DNA from: Kingdonia uniflora
Lineage: Eukaryota > Streptophyta > Magnoliopsida > Ranunculales > Circaeasteraceae
DNA length: 64,000 nt
Assembly (NCBI GenBank): GCA_014058105.1
Contig: JACGCM010002784.1
Location: 2,790,001 to 2,854,000 of the forward strand
Direction: 5' to 3'
The notes beneath the pieces were generated by a model. It saw only the letters and a list, made by a program, of their open reading frames with translations. It was not told the DNA's origin and did no database searches. The translations under genes were made by a program, and so were the position numbers. Below are positions 23,401 to 34,123 of this stretch, piece after piece; the first letter of the stretch is position 1, and every line of letters starts with the position of its first letter.

Positions 23401-24321
23401 TATTAAAGCATCAAGCACAAGGCTGGTAGCTTATCAACAATAGGACCTAATAGTTTTCAAACTTTAGCTATCTTGGCTTGCTGCTCTTTAAGTGACAAAG
23501 TTTTCTCCACCCCAGTTCCTCGTGTTCTCCTTGATGACATTTTTCCCAGATTTAATAAATTTAAGGAGGTCTTTGTATGAGTTGTAGGAAAAAATTCAAT
23601 CCACCCCCATTACAACGTGAACTCTCATAGCACCATTTTGGTTTAAATCTTGGCATTTCATTTGAGATTAAACTTATATAGCTTCACTTTAAAATTAGTT
23701 GCATTAATTATTTTAACTCTAATATCGATTATTTTATTTACAAATATATAGGAATGATTAAAGCAACCAACAAGAAGAAGTCAGTATACATAAGAATCTT
23801 GTTCTTGGTGGAACATCTAATACCCATCAACCTATCTAGAACTCTAGATAAAGTTTTTTTTTTTTTTTTTTGTATAAAGCATCTTTTTATTATGAATATA
23901 ACTACATTGATTAATTCTTTTTTTACAAGAAAGGCTTCGTCGATTTATTGAATGGACAATTCTCTGGTGTAAATGGTCCAAATCAAGTGATGCGTTCATG
24001 GCCTGATATGAGTGCTCCACCGGGATCAATTTGCAGTTTTGGTTATCCTAGACATCAATGTATGACATATGACTCATATCACCAACCTAGTTTCCAGGGT
24101 TATGCACCACATTTCCCAAGTGGTTACTTAACATAAGTAAGAAACTTTTATTAAGATGACGCTACTTCACAATTTTATGTAATTTGACATGAACTTTTTG
24201 TTTAACCTATATTCCTTTATTATGTAGAAATCTAGGGAGGAAATTTATGAACTATATCATGTTCCAACACCAAGAAGCTATAATCTATTCTTTCAAAGGT
24301 CTTATACAAATATTTATCTGC
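20417..24321 (+). pseudogene. FAR1-like MULE transposase gene in MULE-2, decayed
   Basis: The ATG is at 20417 (MDSNNGAIQLDSVDE). The FAR1 domain is at about 20568-20656 (GMIFESVEETFKFYNSYARR), and a stop follows RKR where MULE-1 reads on. The DDE-type region is at 21200-21640 (FFCDGKSRRDYGLFGDVTGF, TIFTDQDLAIAKAIKDSFPD, LCLWHIGQN). The catalytic-region motif reads GFYATY where the other copies have GIDTTY or GFDTTY, so an Asp is lost. The SWIM region (about 22080-22150) lacks the second Cys and the Lys pair. Exons near 22660-22742, 23932-24136 and 24228-24320 keep their splice borders. Two patches at 21828-21848 and about 22163-22193 are replaced by copies of nearby downstream sequence. Confidence 0.75.
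22788..23600 (-). mobile_element. LINE endonuclease fragment in MULE-2 intron
   Basis: Minus-strand frame 23168-22872 begins MLVGDFNAVRSQSERLGG and includes FTGSSYTWRNNHAGLSRSW, with the catalytic-type GDFN and the Asn pair kept. Further 5' sequence extends to about 23600. Same fragment, same intron and same orientation relative to the gene as in MULE-1. Confidence 0.75.
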
Positions 24322-24324
24322 AAG

Positions 24325-25420
24325 CTACGTGAAAAATGGGCTTCAGTGTATGGGCGTATTCACATTTACGCAGGTATGACGACTACCCAGAGATGTGAGA
24401 GTATTAACTTCTTTCTGAAAAAGTATTTCCCTTAAAGTCTTATTCTGGCAGAATTTGTGATTCAATACGATAATGCAATCAGCGATCAAAAAGAGGTCGA
24501 GAGAATAACAAAAAATGCAACTTGGCAAACTAGACCTATCCTTATTTGTGATTGGGCCGTTGAGATTAAAGCATTAAAGAAGTATGCAAGGACAGTGTTC
24601 TACGACTTCCAAGATGAGATAATTTTTTTTTTTAATCTAGTATTGACCTTGACAAATGAAGATGAAGAATCAGCCACATATGAAACTAGGAGAATGAATA
24701 ATCGTGGAAGAACTCGTGTACTAACATGCATTCCCTTAGATCAATCAGTGCGATGCAGTTGTAAAAAAATTGAATTTGAAGGAATTCTTTGTTCTCACGC
24801 ACTGATGTTGTTCCACGAAAAACAATTTACAAGTTTACCATCGCAGTATTACTTGAAAAGGTGGTGCAAACATGTGATCAAATAGGTCATTCTTTACGGG
24901 TATGGGGAAGAAATTAAGGATGATATGGATCCATCATCTACGACATGATATAGTGAATTATCACATATCGCATAGAGGATTATAACTAAGTATGCAAGAA
25001 GCGAGAGCCAATCTGTACTAGTTAGATCCCTATTGCTGGAGGTAGAAGCAAAGATGGCATCTTTTGCAATTTCTGAAGGAGACTGTACACAAAGTTTTGA
25101 TGATCATGAAGAACAACCTCCTTCCAACGATGATGCAACATTACGAAATCCAAAAAGGAAAAATACGAAAGGAGAACCGAAAGATAGTCTTAAAGATGTT
25201 TTTGAGATGAATGTGCCTAAGGAAAAAGCTTTATCAAAGCAAACAAGTAAATTATTTTTTATTGTTTATGATGGAACTTGTTAAATTGTATGTCTAATAA
25301 TTTCATCAAAAAATATAAGGAGGTGGTCAAAACAAGCATGGAGAAATTAATCCAGATGAGACGCTTGTTCTCGGTACTAGTAATTCTTACCAAACTTCAG
25401 GTCAGTTGTTTTATCTTTTA
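24325..25420 (+). pseudogene. FAR1-like gene fragment, tandem unit 2
   Basis: It starts at KLREKWASVYGRIH, which is the end of the transposase domain. The frame 24457-24885 (142 codons) keeps a complete SWIM-type pattern CSC...CSH (SVRCSCKKIEFEGILCSHAL). The next frame (25033-25284) starts MLEVEAKMASFAISEG and matches the acidic linker of the other copies. The exon with NKHGEINPDET follows near 25335-25400. The DNA-binding and most of the DDE domain are absent from the unit, so no transposase can be made. Confidence 0.7.
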
Positions 25421-25439
25421 ATGCTAAGTTTTAATCACT

Positions 25440-26260
25440 TAACATGTTTTCCTTTAAAAACCCTGATTTGGTCTTGGAGATTGAGAAGGTTCTGCTGCAC
25501 ATTACCAAACACTTGCATATTCTTGGTTCAGCGAGCTGTTCTAATATTGTCGCATTTTTAAGCAAAAGAAGTTACAGTTGCCATAGGCACATTGTGGCCA
25601 GTTCGGAAATCTGGGTTGTGAAAAGATTTGTCATGCCTAGCCCAACTTCTTGAGAGTCCAGCATGGTTATTACACCCAGTATAAGAAGAACCAGTAAAGG
25701 ATGTTTCAGTCAGCCCTGATATCTGTACCATCACCTCAAACTCTCCAATAGAAACAATTGAAGCCGCCCTACCCCCAAGTCTTTCAGATTGACGCCTAAC
25801 TGCATTAAAATCTCCAACAAGCATCCAAGAACAATTTATATTTGTTGATAATGATTTAATATCTTTCCACAAAGATACTCTTCCAACAGGTTCACATTTA
25901 GCATACACAAAAGAGGCCAAAATGCTCCATAAATTATTATAAGTAGCCAAACAATGCAACATCTGATCATTTGTTTTCCAACCACCATCTCAAGCTGTCT
26001 TTCACCATCTTACATGCCCTCTTGGCATTCCAAGCCCATGCTCTTAGATACCTTGATATTTAAGCATCAAAGCACAAGGCTGGTAGATTATCAACAATAG
26101 GACCTAATAGTTTACTAACTTCGGCTATCTTGGCTTGCTGTTCATCAAGTGACAAAGTTTTCTCCACCCCAGTTCCTCGTGTTCTCCATGAATACATTGT
26201 TCCCCGATTTAAAAAATTTAAGGAGGTCTTTGTATGAATTGTAGAAAAAAATTCGATCCA
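25440..26260 (-). mobile_element. LINE endonuclease fragment, tandem unit 2
   Basis: The frame 25962-25558 (134 codons) begins MLHCLATYNNLWSILASFVY and includes MLVGDFNAVRRQSERLGG and FTGSSYTGCNNHAGLSRSW (Trp to Gly in the TW pair). Same position and orientation as in the other units. Confidence 0.75.
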
Positions 26261-26579
26261 CCCCCATTACAACGTGAACTCTCATGTCACCATTTTGGTT
26301 TAAATCTTGGCTTTTCGTTTGAGATTAAACTTATATAGCTTCACTTTAAAATTAGTTGAATTAATTATTTTAACTCTAATGTCGATTATTTTATTTACAA
26401 ACATATATGAATGATTAAAACAACCAAGAAGAAGAAGTCAGTATACATAAGAATCTTATTCTTGGTGGAACATCTAATACCCATCAACCTATCTAGAACT
26501 CTAGATAAAGTTTTTTTTTGTATAAAGCATCTTTTGATTATGAATATAACTTCATTGATTAATTCTTTTTTTACAAGAA

Positions 26580-28050
26580 GGGCTTCGTCGATTTATTGAA
26601 TGGACAATTTTCAGGTGTAAATGGTCCAAATCAAGTGATGCGTTCATGGCCTGATATGAGTGCTCCACCGGGATCAATTGGCAATTTTGGTTATCCTAGA
26701 CATTAATGTATGACATATGACTCATATCACCAAACTAGTTTCCAGGGCTATGCACCACATTTCCCAAGTGGTTACTTAACACAAGTAAGAAACTTTTATT
26801 AAGATGACGCTACTTCACCATTTTATCTAATTTGACATTTATTTTCTGTTTAACCTATATTCTTTTATTATGTAGAAATCTAGGAAGGAAATTTATGAAC
26901 CATATCATGTTCCGATACCAAGAAGCTATAATCTATTCTTTAAAATGTCTTACACAAATATTTATCTGCAAGCTACGTGAAAAATGGGCTTCAGTGTATG
27001 GACGTATTAACATTACGCAGGTATGATGACTACACAGAGATGTGAGAGTATTAACTTCTTTCTGAAAAAGTATTTCTCTAAAAGTCTTATTCTGGCGGAA
27101 TTTGTGATTCAATACGATAATGCAATCACCGATCAAAAAGAGGCAGAGAGAATAGCATAAAATGCGACTTGGAAAACTAGACCTATCCTTATTTGTGATT
27201 GGGTCGTGGAGATTGAAGCATCAAAGAAGTATGCAAGGACAGTGTTCTATGACTTCCAAGATGAGTTAAAAAAAACTTTTAATCTAGTATTGACCTTGAC
27301 AAATGATGATGAAGAATCGGCCACATATGAAACTAGGAGAATGAATAATCGTGGAAGAACTCGTGTACTAACATACATTCCCTTAGATCAATCAGTGCGA
27401 TGCAGTTGTAAAAAAATTGAATTTGAAGGAATTCTTGGTTCTCGCGCACTGATGTTGTTCCATGAAAAACAATTTACAAGTTTACCGTCGCAGTATTACT
27501 TGAAAAGGTGGTGCAAACATGTGATCAAATAGGTCATTCATGACGGGTATGGGGAAGAAATTATGGATGATACGGATCCATCGTCTACGGCATGATATAG
27601 TGAGTTATCACATATCGCATAGAGGATTATAACTAAGTATACAAGTAGCGAGAGCCAAACTGCACTTGTTAGATCCCTATTCCTGGAGGTAGAATTAAAG
27701 ATGGCATCTTTTGCAATTTCTGAAGAAGGAGACTGTACACAAAGTTTTGATGATCGTGAAGAACAACCTCCTTCCAACGATGATGCAACATTACGAAATC
27801 CAAAAAGGAAAAATAACAAAGGAGAACCTAAAGGAAGTCTTAAAGGTGTTTTAGAGATGAATGTGCCTAAGAAAAAAGCTTTATCAAAGCAAACAAGTAA
27901 TTTATTTTTTATTTTTGATGATGGAACTTGTTAAATTGTATGTCTAATAATTTCATCAAAATATATAAGGAGGTGGTCAAAACAAGCATGGAGAAATTAA
28001 TCCAGATGGGACGCTTGTTCTCGGTACTACTAATACGTACAAAACTTCAG
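26580..28050 (+). pseudogene. FAR1-like exons: 3' exons of unit 2 joined to unit 3 core
   Basis: The exons encoding the NGQFSGVNGPNQ region (about 26580-26785) and the ...YTNIYLQ region (26877-26970) are followed without a break by unit 3 (26972: KLREKWASVYGR). Frame 27206-27532 holds the SWIM region, but its pattern reads ILGSRAL instead of ILCSHAL, so the Cys and His are lost. Frame 27701-27934 is the acidic linker. Confidence 0.65.
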
Positions 28051-28089
28051 GTCAGTTGTTTTATTTTTTAATGATATGTTTTAGTCACT

Positions 28090-28910
28090 TAACATGTTAT
28101 CCTATAAAAACTCTGATTTGGTCATGGAGATTGTGAAGGTTCTGCTGCACATTACCAAACACTTGCATATTCCTGGTTCAACGAGCTGTTTAAATTTTGT
28201 CGTATTTATAAGCAAAAGAAGTTACAGTTACCATAGACCCCTTGTGGCCAGTTTTGAAATCTGGGTTGTGAAAAGCTCTGTCATGCCTAGCCCAACTTCT
28301 TGAGATCTCAGCATGGTTATTACACCCAGTATAAGAAGAACCAGTGAAGGATGTTTCAATCAGCCCTGATACCTGTGCCATCACCTCAAACTCTCTAATA
28401 GAAACAATTGAAGCAGCCCTACCCCCAAGTCTTTCAGAATGGCTTTTAACTGTATTAAAATCACCAAGAAGCATCCAATAACCATTGATATTTGTTGATA
28501 ATGATATAATATCCTTCCACAAAGGTACTCTTCCAACAGGTTCACATATAGCATACAAAAAAGATGCCAAAATGCTCCATAAATTATTATAAGTAACCAA
28601 ACAATGCAACATCAGATCATTTTCTTTCCAGCCATCATCTCAAGTTGTCTTTCACCATCTTACATGCCCTTTTGACATTCCAATCCCATGCTCTTAGATA
28701 CCTTGATATTTAAGTATCAAAGCACAAGGCTGGTAGCTTATCAACAATAAGACCTAGTAGTTTTCTAACTTCAGCTATCTTGGCTTGCCGTTCTTCAAGT
28801 GACAAAGTTTTCTCCACCCCAGTTCCTCGTGTTCTCCCTGAAGATATTCTTCCCAGATTTAATAAATTTAAGGAGGTCTTTGTATGAGTTGTAAAAAAAA
28901 ATTCAATCCA
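28090..28910 (-). mobile_element. LINE endonuclease fragment, tandem unit 3
   Basis: The frame 28612-28190 (140 codons) includes MLLGDFNTVKSHSERLGG and FTGSSYTGCNNHAEISRSW. Same fragment as in the other units. Confidence 0.75.
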
Positions 28911-29229
28911 CCCCCATTACAACGTGAACTCTCATAGCACCATTTTGTTTTAAATCTTGGCTTTATGTTTGAGATTAAACTTATATAGCTTCACTTTAAA
29001 ATTAGTTGCATTAATTATTTTAACTCTAATATCGATTATTTTATTTACAATAAATAGGAATGATTAAAACAACCACCAAGAAGTCAGTATACATGAGAAT
29101 CTTGTTCTTGGTGGAACATCTATTACCCATCAACCTATCTAGAATACTAGATAAAGTTTTTTTTATTTTTTTATTTTTATAAAGCGTCTTTTGATTATGA
29201 ATATAACTACATTTATTAATTCTTTTTTT

Positions 29230-30720
29230 ACAAGAAGGGCTTCGCCGATTTATTGAACGGACAATTCTCTGGTGTAAATGGTCCAAAATAATGGATGCGT
29301 TCATGGCCTGATATGAGTGCTCCACCGGGATCAATTGGCGGTTTTAGTTATCCAAGACATCAATATATGACATATGACTCATATCACCAACCTAGTTTCC
29401 AGGGTTATGCACCACATTTCCCAAATGGTTACTTAACACAAGTAAGAAATTTTTATTAAGATTACGCTACATAAACATTTTATCTAATTTGACATGTACT
29501 TTTTGTTTAACCTATATTCCTTTATTATGTAGAAATCTAGGGAGGAAATTTATGAACCATATCATGTTCCGACAGCAAGAAGCTATAATCTATTCATTCA
29601 AAGGTCTTACACAAATATTTATCTGCAAACTACGTGAAAAATGGGCTTCAGTGTATGGACGTATTCACTTTTATGCAAGTATGACAACTACCCAGAGATG
29701 TGAGAGTACTAAATTCTTTTTGAAAATGTATTTCACTGAAAGGCTTATTCTGGCAGAATTTGTTATTCAATACGATAATGCAATCAACGATCAAAAAGAG
29801 GCTGAGAAAATACCATAAAATGCAACTTGGCAAACTAGACCTATCCTTATTTGTGATTGGGCCGTTAAGATTGAAGCATCAAAGATGTATGCAAGGACAG
29901 TGTTCTACGACTTCCATGATGAGATAAAAAAAACTTTTAATCTAGTATTGACCTTGACAAATGAAGATGAAGAATCAGCCACATATGAAACTAGGAGAAC
30001 GAATAATCGTGGTAGAACTCGTGTACTAACATACATTCCCTTAGATCAATCAGTGCGATGCAGTTGCAAAAAAATTGAATTTGAAGGAATTCTTTGTTCT
30101 CACGCACTGATGTTGTTCTTCGAAAAACAATTTACAAATTTACCATCACAGTATTACTTGAAATGGTGGTGCAAACATGTGATCAAATAGGTCATTCTTG
30201 ACGGGTATGGGGAAGAAATTATGGATGATACGGATCCATCGTCTATGACCTGATTTAGTGAATTATCACATATCGCATAGAGGATTATAACTAAGTATGC
30301 AAGTAGCGAGAGCCAATCTGTACTAGTTAGATCCCTATTGCTGGAGGTAGAAGCAAAGATGGCAACTTTTGCAATTTCTGAAGAAGGAGACTGTACACAA
30401 AGTTTTGATGATCATGAAGAACAACTTTCTTCCAATGATGATGTAACATTTCAAAATCCAAATAGGAAAATAACCAAAGGAGAACCGAAAGGAAGACTTA
30501 AAGGTGTTTTAGAGATGAATGTGCCTAAGAAAAAAGCTTCATCAAAGCAAACAAGTAAGTAAATTATTTTTTATTGTTTATGATGGAACTTGTTAAATTG
30601 TATGTTTAATACTTTCACCAAAAATTTAAGGAGGTGGTCAAAACAAGCATGGAGAAATTAATCCAGATGAGACGCTTGTTCTCGGTACTACTAATACTTA
30701 CCAAACTTCAGGTTAGTTGT
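29230..30720 (+). pseudogene. FAR1-like exons: 3' exons of unit 3 joined to unit 4 core
   Basis: The exon encoding NGQFSGVNGP (about 29240-29440) and the next exon (29531-29628) run into unit 4 at 29630 (ICKLREKWASVYGR in the frame 29489-29818). Frame 29885-30190 keeps the SWIM pattern CSC...CSH. Frame 30338-30562 is the acidic linker, ending KKASSKQTSK at a gtaag donor. Confidence 0.65.
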
Positions 30721-30754
30721 TTTATCTTTTAATGTTAAGTTTTAGTCACTTAAC

Positions 30755-31397
30755 ATGTTATCCTATAAGAACCTTGATTTGGTCTTGGAGATTATTATGG
30801 TTCTGCTGCACATTACCAAATACTTGCATATTTCTGGTTCTAAAAGTTGTTTTAGTTTTCTCGCATTTATAAGCAAAAGAAGTTATAGTTGCCATAAACA
30901 CCTTGTGTCCAGATTTGAAATATGGGTTGTGAAAATCTTTGTCATGCCTAGCCCAACTTCTTCAAAGTCCAGCATGGTTATTACACCAAGTATAAGAAGA
31001 ACCATTGAAGGATGTTTGAATCAGCCCCGAGACCTGTGCCATCTCCTCAAACTCTTTTATAGAAATAGTTGAAGTAGCCCTACCCCCAAGTCTTTCAGAT
31101 TGGGTTATAACTGTATTAAATTCTCTATCAAGCATCCAAGAACCATTGATATTTGTTGATAATGATATAATATCCTTCCACAAAGGTACTCTTTCAACAG
31201 GTTCACATTTAGCATACACAAAAGAGGCCAAAATACTCTATAAATTATTATAGGTAACCAAACAATGCAACATCTGATCAGTTGTTTTCCAGCCTCCATT
31301 TCAAGTTTTTTTTCACCATCTTTCATGTCTTCTTGGCATTCCAAGCCCTTTTTCTTAGATACCTGTATATTGAAGCATCAAATCACAACGCTGGTAG
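30755..31397 (-). mobile_element. LINE endonuclease fragment, tandem unit 4, truncated
   Basis: Frames 31231-30962 and 31344-31105 contain FNGSSYTWCNNHAGL and the W-K-D-I-I segment. It is cut at 31397, where the LTR of Tat element C begins. Confidence 0.7.
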
Positions 31398-31969
31398 TGC
31401 AATGGCCAAATTCCATAAGCTCGAAATGATTTGGAATTAACTATCACACCAATGAATCTTTAACAACATTCTAATGGAATGTAATAAATAGAAACAAGTG
31501 TTTTTAGCGTGGAAAACCTTTAAATAGGTAATAAACTACGACCTCGTTTGGAGGATTTTTGTAAAAGTATCTTTATTGCTTGGAGTAGATATCTTTATTA
31601 CAAGCGATCTTTAGAATATATAAATGTTTTCGATCTCGTAAATAAGAAGTTTGAGTAATTTTTCTAGTCCCTATCTCTTCTGGAACTTTTCCTTTATATC
31701 GGCTTTTCCCACAGCTCTTCATCGTGCTGGAGCACATTTCCTGAATAATGGGGTTAGTGGTGGTTGACTGAATAACTGATGAGTTTGTGGGAGACAAGTG
31801 TCTTTGACTGGGTAATGTTTTCTGAATTTAGCTCGATCCACGTTCTTGAGTAGTTCGTGGGGCTGGTTGGAATGTTGACTGGAGTGCTAAAAATGCGTGA
31901 ACCTGGGATGGATGTAATTTGAGCTAGATGAGCTCGACTTTGTGTGAGATCGAGAGATAAGTCCTTACA
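31398..31969 (-). repeat. 3' LTR of Tat element C
   Basis: 572 bp, tgcaatggcc to ccttaca. Related to, but clearly diverged from, the LTRs of elements A and B. It is followed inward by the purine tract (minus strand gtgaggggg). Confidence 0.8.
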
Positions 31970-32202
31970 ATACCCCCTCACAACCGAAGTCACGAGTGGC
32001 TTTGGTTGAGAAAGAATGTATTTAAAATGTTAAAATTTGAAACGGAGTAATGATGGTGTTTGACTGGGTGGATGTTACGTGATATTGGGAAGTGATAGGT
32101 ATTAAATGATGATGCGGATGTATGTGACAGTTTTTTTGAATAGTCGCGTCTGTAATGAATGATGACGCTTGGGAAAACGTACCTGCACTATAAATTTAGG
32201 GT

Positions 32203-32210
32203 TATATAAA
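32203..32210 (+). promoter_or_regulatory. TATA box candidate, antisense gene of Tat element C
   Basis: TATATAAA in the same context as 11575 in element A, upstream of the frame that starts near 32265. Confidence 0.5.
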
Positions 32211-32264
32211 GAGTACCTGTAGCAAATCTTTGAAACAATTTCTGCATGCGCCACTTTTTCTGAT

Positions 32265-33850
32265 ATGGTGAAAACTCAGAGGAAGGTTCTTGAAGAAAGG
32301 ATTGCATCTAAAATACAGAGGTTGAAGTTGAAATACTTTGGTGACCATTTCTTGTAAATGGCGATACCCGCCCCTATTCCTCCGACGTATCAAGGCTTGC
32401 CGGGAGAGGAAGCGGTTAAAGCTGATGATGATTTCTACTATAAGTGTAGATTTTATGTCTTCATCTTGATAGGCGAAGAACGTCGGGCCTGTCTCCACAC
32501 TCTTGCAGAAGATAAGGTTAGCGTTTCTTATGCAAGGATAGGTGTATTTGTAGGGCAGATATGATGTTTTCTTGTGCCGCCATGGATTCTAAGGTTGGGC
32601 CCTCTTCATCTCTACCATTCCGTAGGTGGTGGTGGTGGTTATAGAAGAGGCGGTGATGGCAGTGGAGGAGGAGGATTGGAAGGGGGAGGCTGCCGATGCA
32701 TTTCCATAAACTTTTTGTGCTCAGAAGACCTTCATCTTGTTTTGTGGGGGCCAACACTGAGCTTACTGCTTGCATAGTTTCCATTTGAAGTTCGACTGAA
32801 CTTTGACCAAACTCATGTGAGGGAAACTTTTTGTTGTGTCCAATGTCTTCTTTGCATCAGGGTGAAAAATCACTGAATCTAGAAGAACTAGAAGACATGA
32901 TGCCTCGGCTGCCTGAATAACCTGTGACTTTTAACAATCAAGGAAAACTTATTATCTGTAAAGTACCTGGAGTTTGGTGCTGGATTGATAACATTATGTT
33001 GTATTCCCGAAGTCGATATGGTGAAAAATTATTATCTATAAATCGTATGTAATATTTTTGACATGAATAAAAGTTGATATTTAATGAACTGTATATAGAA
33101 AAAAATTTAAGTCGGACTGATTTATGTTAGGTGTTGGTTGAGTAACTGCTTATAAGTGATGAAGCAATGTTGCAATGTTGCTCGAACCGAGATGAGTACG
33201 TGCTAACAATGTCGTGTTGATGTATAAAAGATTTATGTTTAACAGGTTAGGGAGAGAAATTATAGGAAATATGTAATCGTAAACACTTGAGCTGTTACAG
33301 GTCGATAGGGATACTACTCGCGGTAGCGTAAGGTCGAGTATAGTAACTAATGTGTGTAATACAGAGGGGATAAGTTCAAATAATTTTATTCTAAGATTTT
33401 TGGGTTTCTGTTACGAGATACAAGGTAAAAATCACGTATTGAGAGGAAAGTGGGGGAGAAACGTATAAATATGGGTAGGATGATAGAAAAATGGAGGAGA
33501 GATTAGGATGGTACAGCTCAATCTTAGATGATTCGTCTTGCCGTGGAAGGACGATTTGCTATAAAGATTGTTCTAGTATGTGAGAGGATCTCTGATTCAT
33601 TTGTTTATGATACTGAGCTATTGGTGAGGGAATATGAGCTCGAAAGCTAGATGAAAAGGGTAGAGTGCTGGAGAATGCTCGTTATTTCTATGAGGTGTAT
33701 TTTCATGTATTGGTAAGGAATTTGGCTGATCAAGAGTAGTTGGTTGGTTTGATTGCTGAAGTTGAGATCAAATTTAAAGATCAGAGGACCGACGAATAAT
33801 GTGATTGGATGATGTTTATTTAGGTTACTAAGGTTGTGATGGATGTTGTG
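32265..33850 (+). pseudogene. Short antisense-strand ORFs in Tat element C, decayed
   Basis: The frame at 32358-32564 (MAIPAPIPPTYQGLPGEEAV) and the preceding piece match 11648-11875 of element A. The piece from 33508 matches 12859-13086 but carries a stop about nine codons in. A TATA-like TATAAATA stands at 33464. Between them (32570-33460) only A/G-rich or AT-rich sequence with no clear gene is seen. Confidence 0.35.
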
Positions 33851-34123
33851 TAAAGTGTTTCTTATGAATAATATAATTGTTTTGAATGTAAAAGAAATAA
33901 TATAAGTCAATCGGATCCTCTATAGGGGCGAATCTGTTTTGAGACTGTTTTATCAAATATTTTGAATAATTTTGAACATTTGCACAGTTTAGAAAATGAC
34001 ATCAATCACTATAAGTATGATAAACAAGGACAGAGAAACAATAATATGAAAATACAGAAGCTTCTAATTTTGTTTTGTATGCAAAAGGAAATACAACTCT
34101 GACATCGTACAGAGTGAGTCATC

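Larger units (their letters stand above)
15771..24321 (+). repeat. Left arm of large inverted duplication
   Basis: Collinear, in reverse orientation, with 64000-42691 after removing the chromovirus (45906-51483) and CACTA (56004-63063). It includes part of Tat element A, its target duplication, the 19670-20111 flank and MULE-2. Corresponding points are 15771 with 64000, 16701 with 63066/56003, 19669 with 52952, 20112 with 52509, about 21138 with 51488/45905, and 24321 with about 42700. Arm length is at least 8.55 kb; divergence is a few percent by eye. Confidence 0.9.
20112..24321 (+). mobile_element. MULE-2: FAR1-type element, left arm of the palindrome
   Basis: It begins with the MULE TIR (ggagtccggatttgac) and continues with the FAR1-like gene in plus orientation to the exon ending at about 24320. 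There the sequence jumps back into the middle of the gene to start a tandem unit. Its own right TIR is therefore missing. It contains the LINE fragment in the usual intron, in opposite orientation (about 22790-23600). Confidence 0.8.
24322..31397 (+). repeat. Tandem array of about 2.65-kb MULE-derived units (three further units)
   Basis: The marker ctacgtgaaaaatggg occurs at 21680 (inside MULE-2), 24325, 26972 and 29630 (as actacgtg), giving periods of 2645, 2647 and 2658 bp. Each unit holds the 3' end of the transposase domain, the SWIM region, the exon reading NKHGEINPD, the LINE fragment (inverted), and exons encoding NGQFSG... and ...YTNIYLQ. The last unit is cut at 31397 by the LTR of Tat element C. 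At each junction the terminal exon is joined to the middle exon through a shared aag. Confidence 0.9.

Noticed and set aside
32574..32777. Glycine-rich ORF (GGGGGYRRGG...)
   Set aside because: It comes from a simple ggt/gga-rich tract and has no counterpart in element A.
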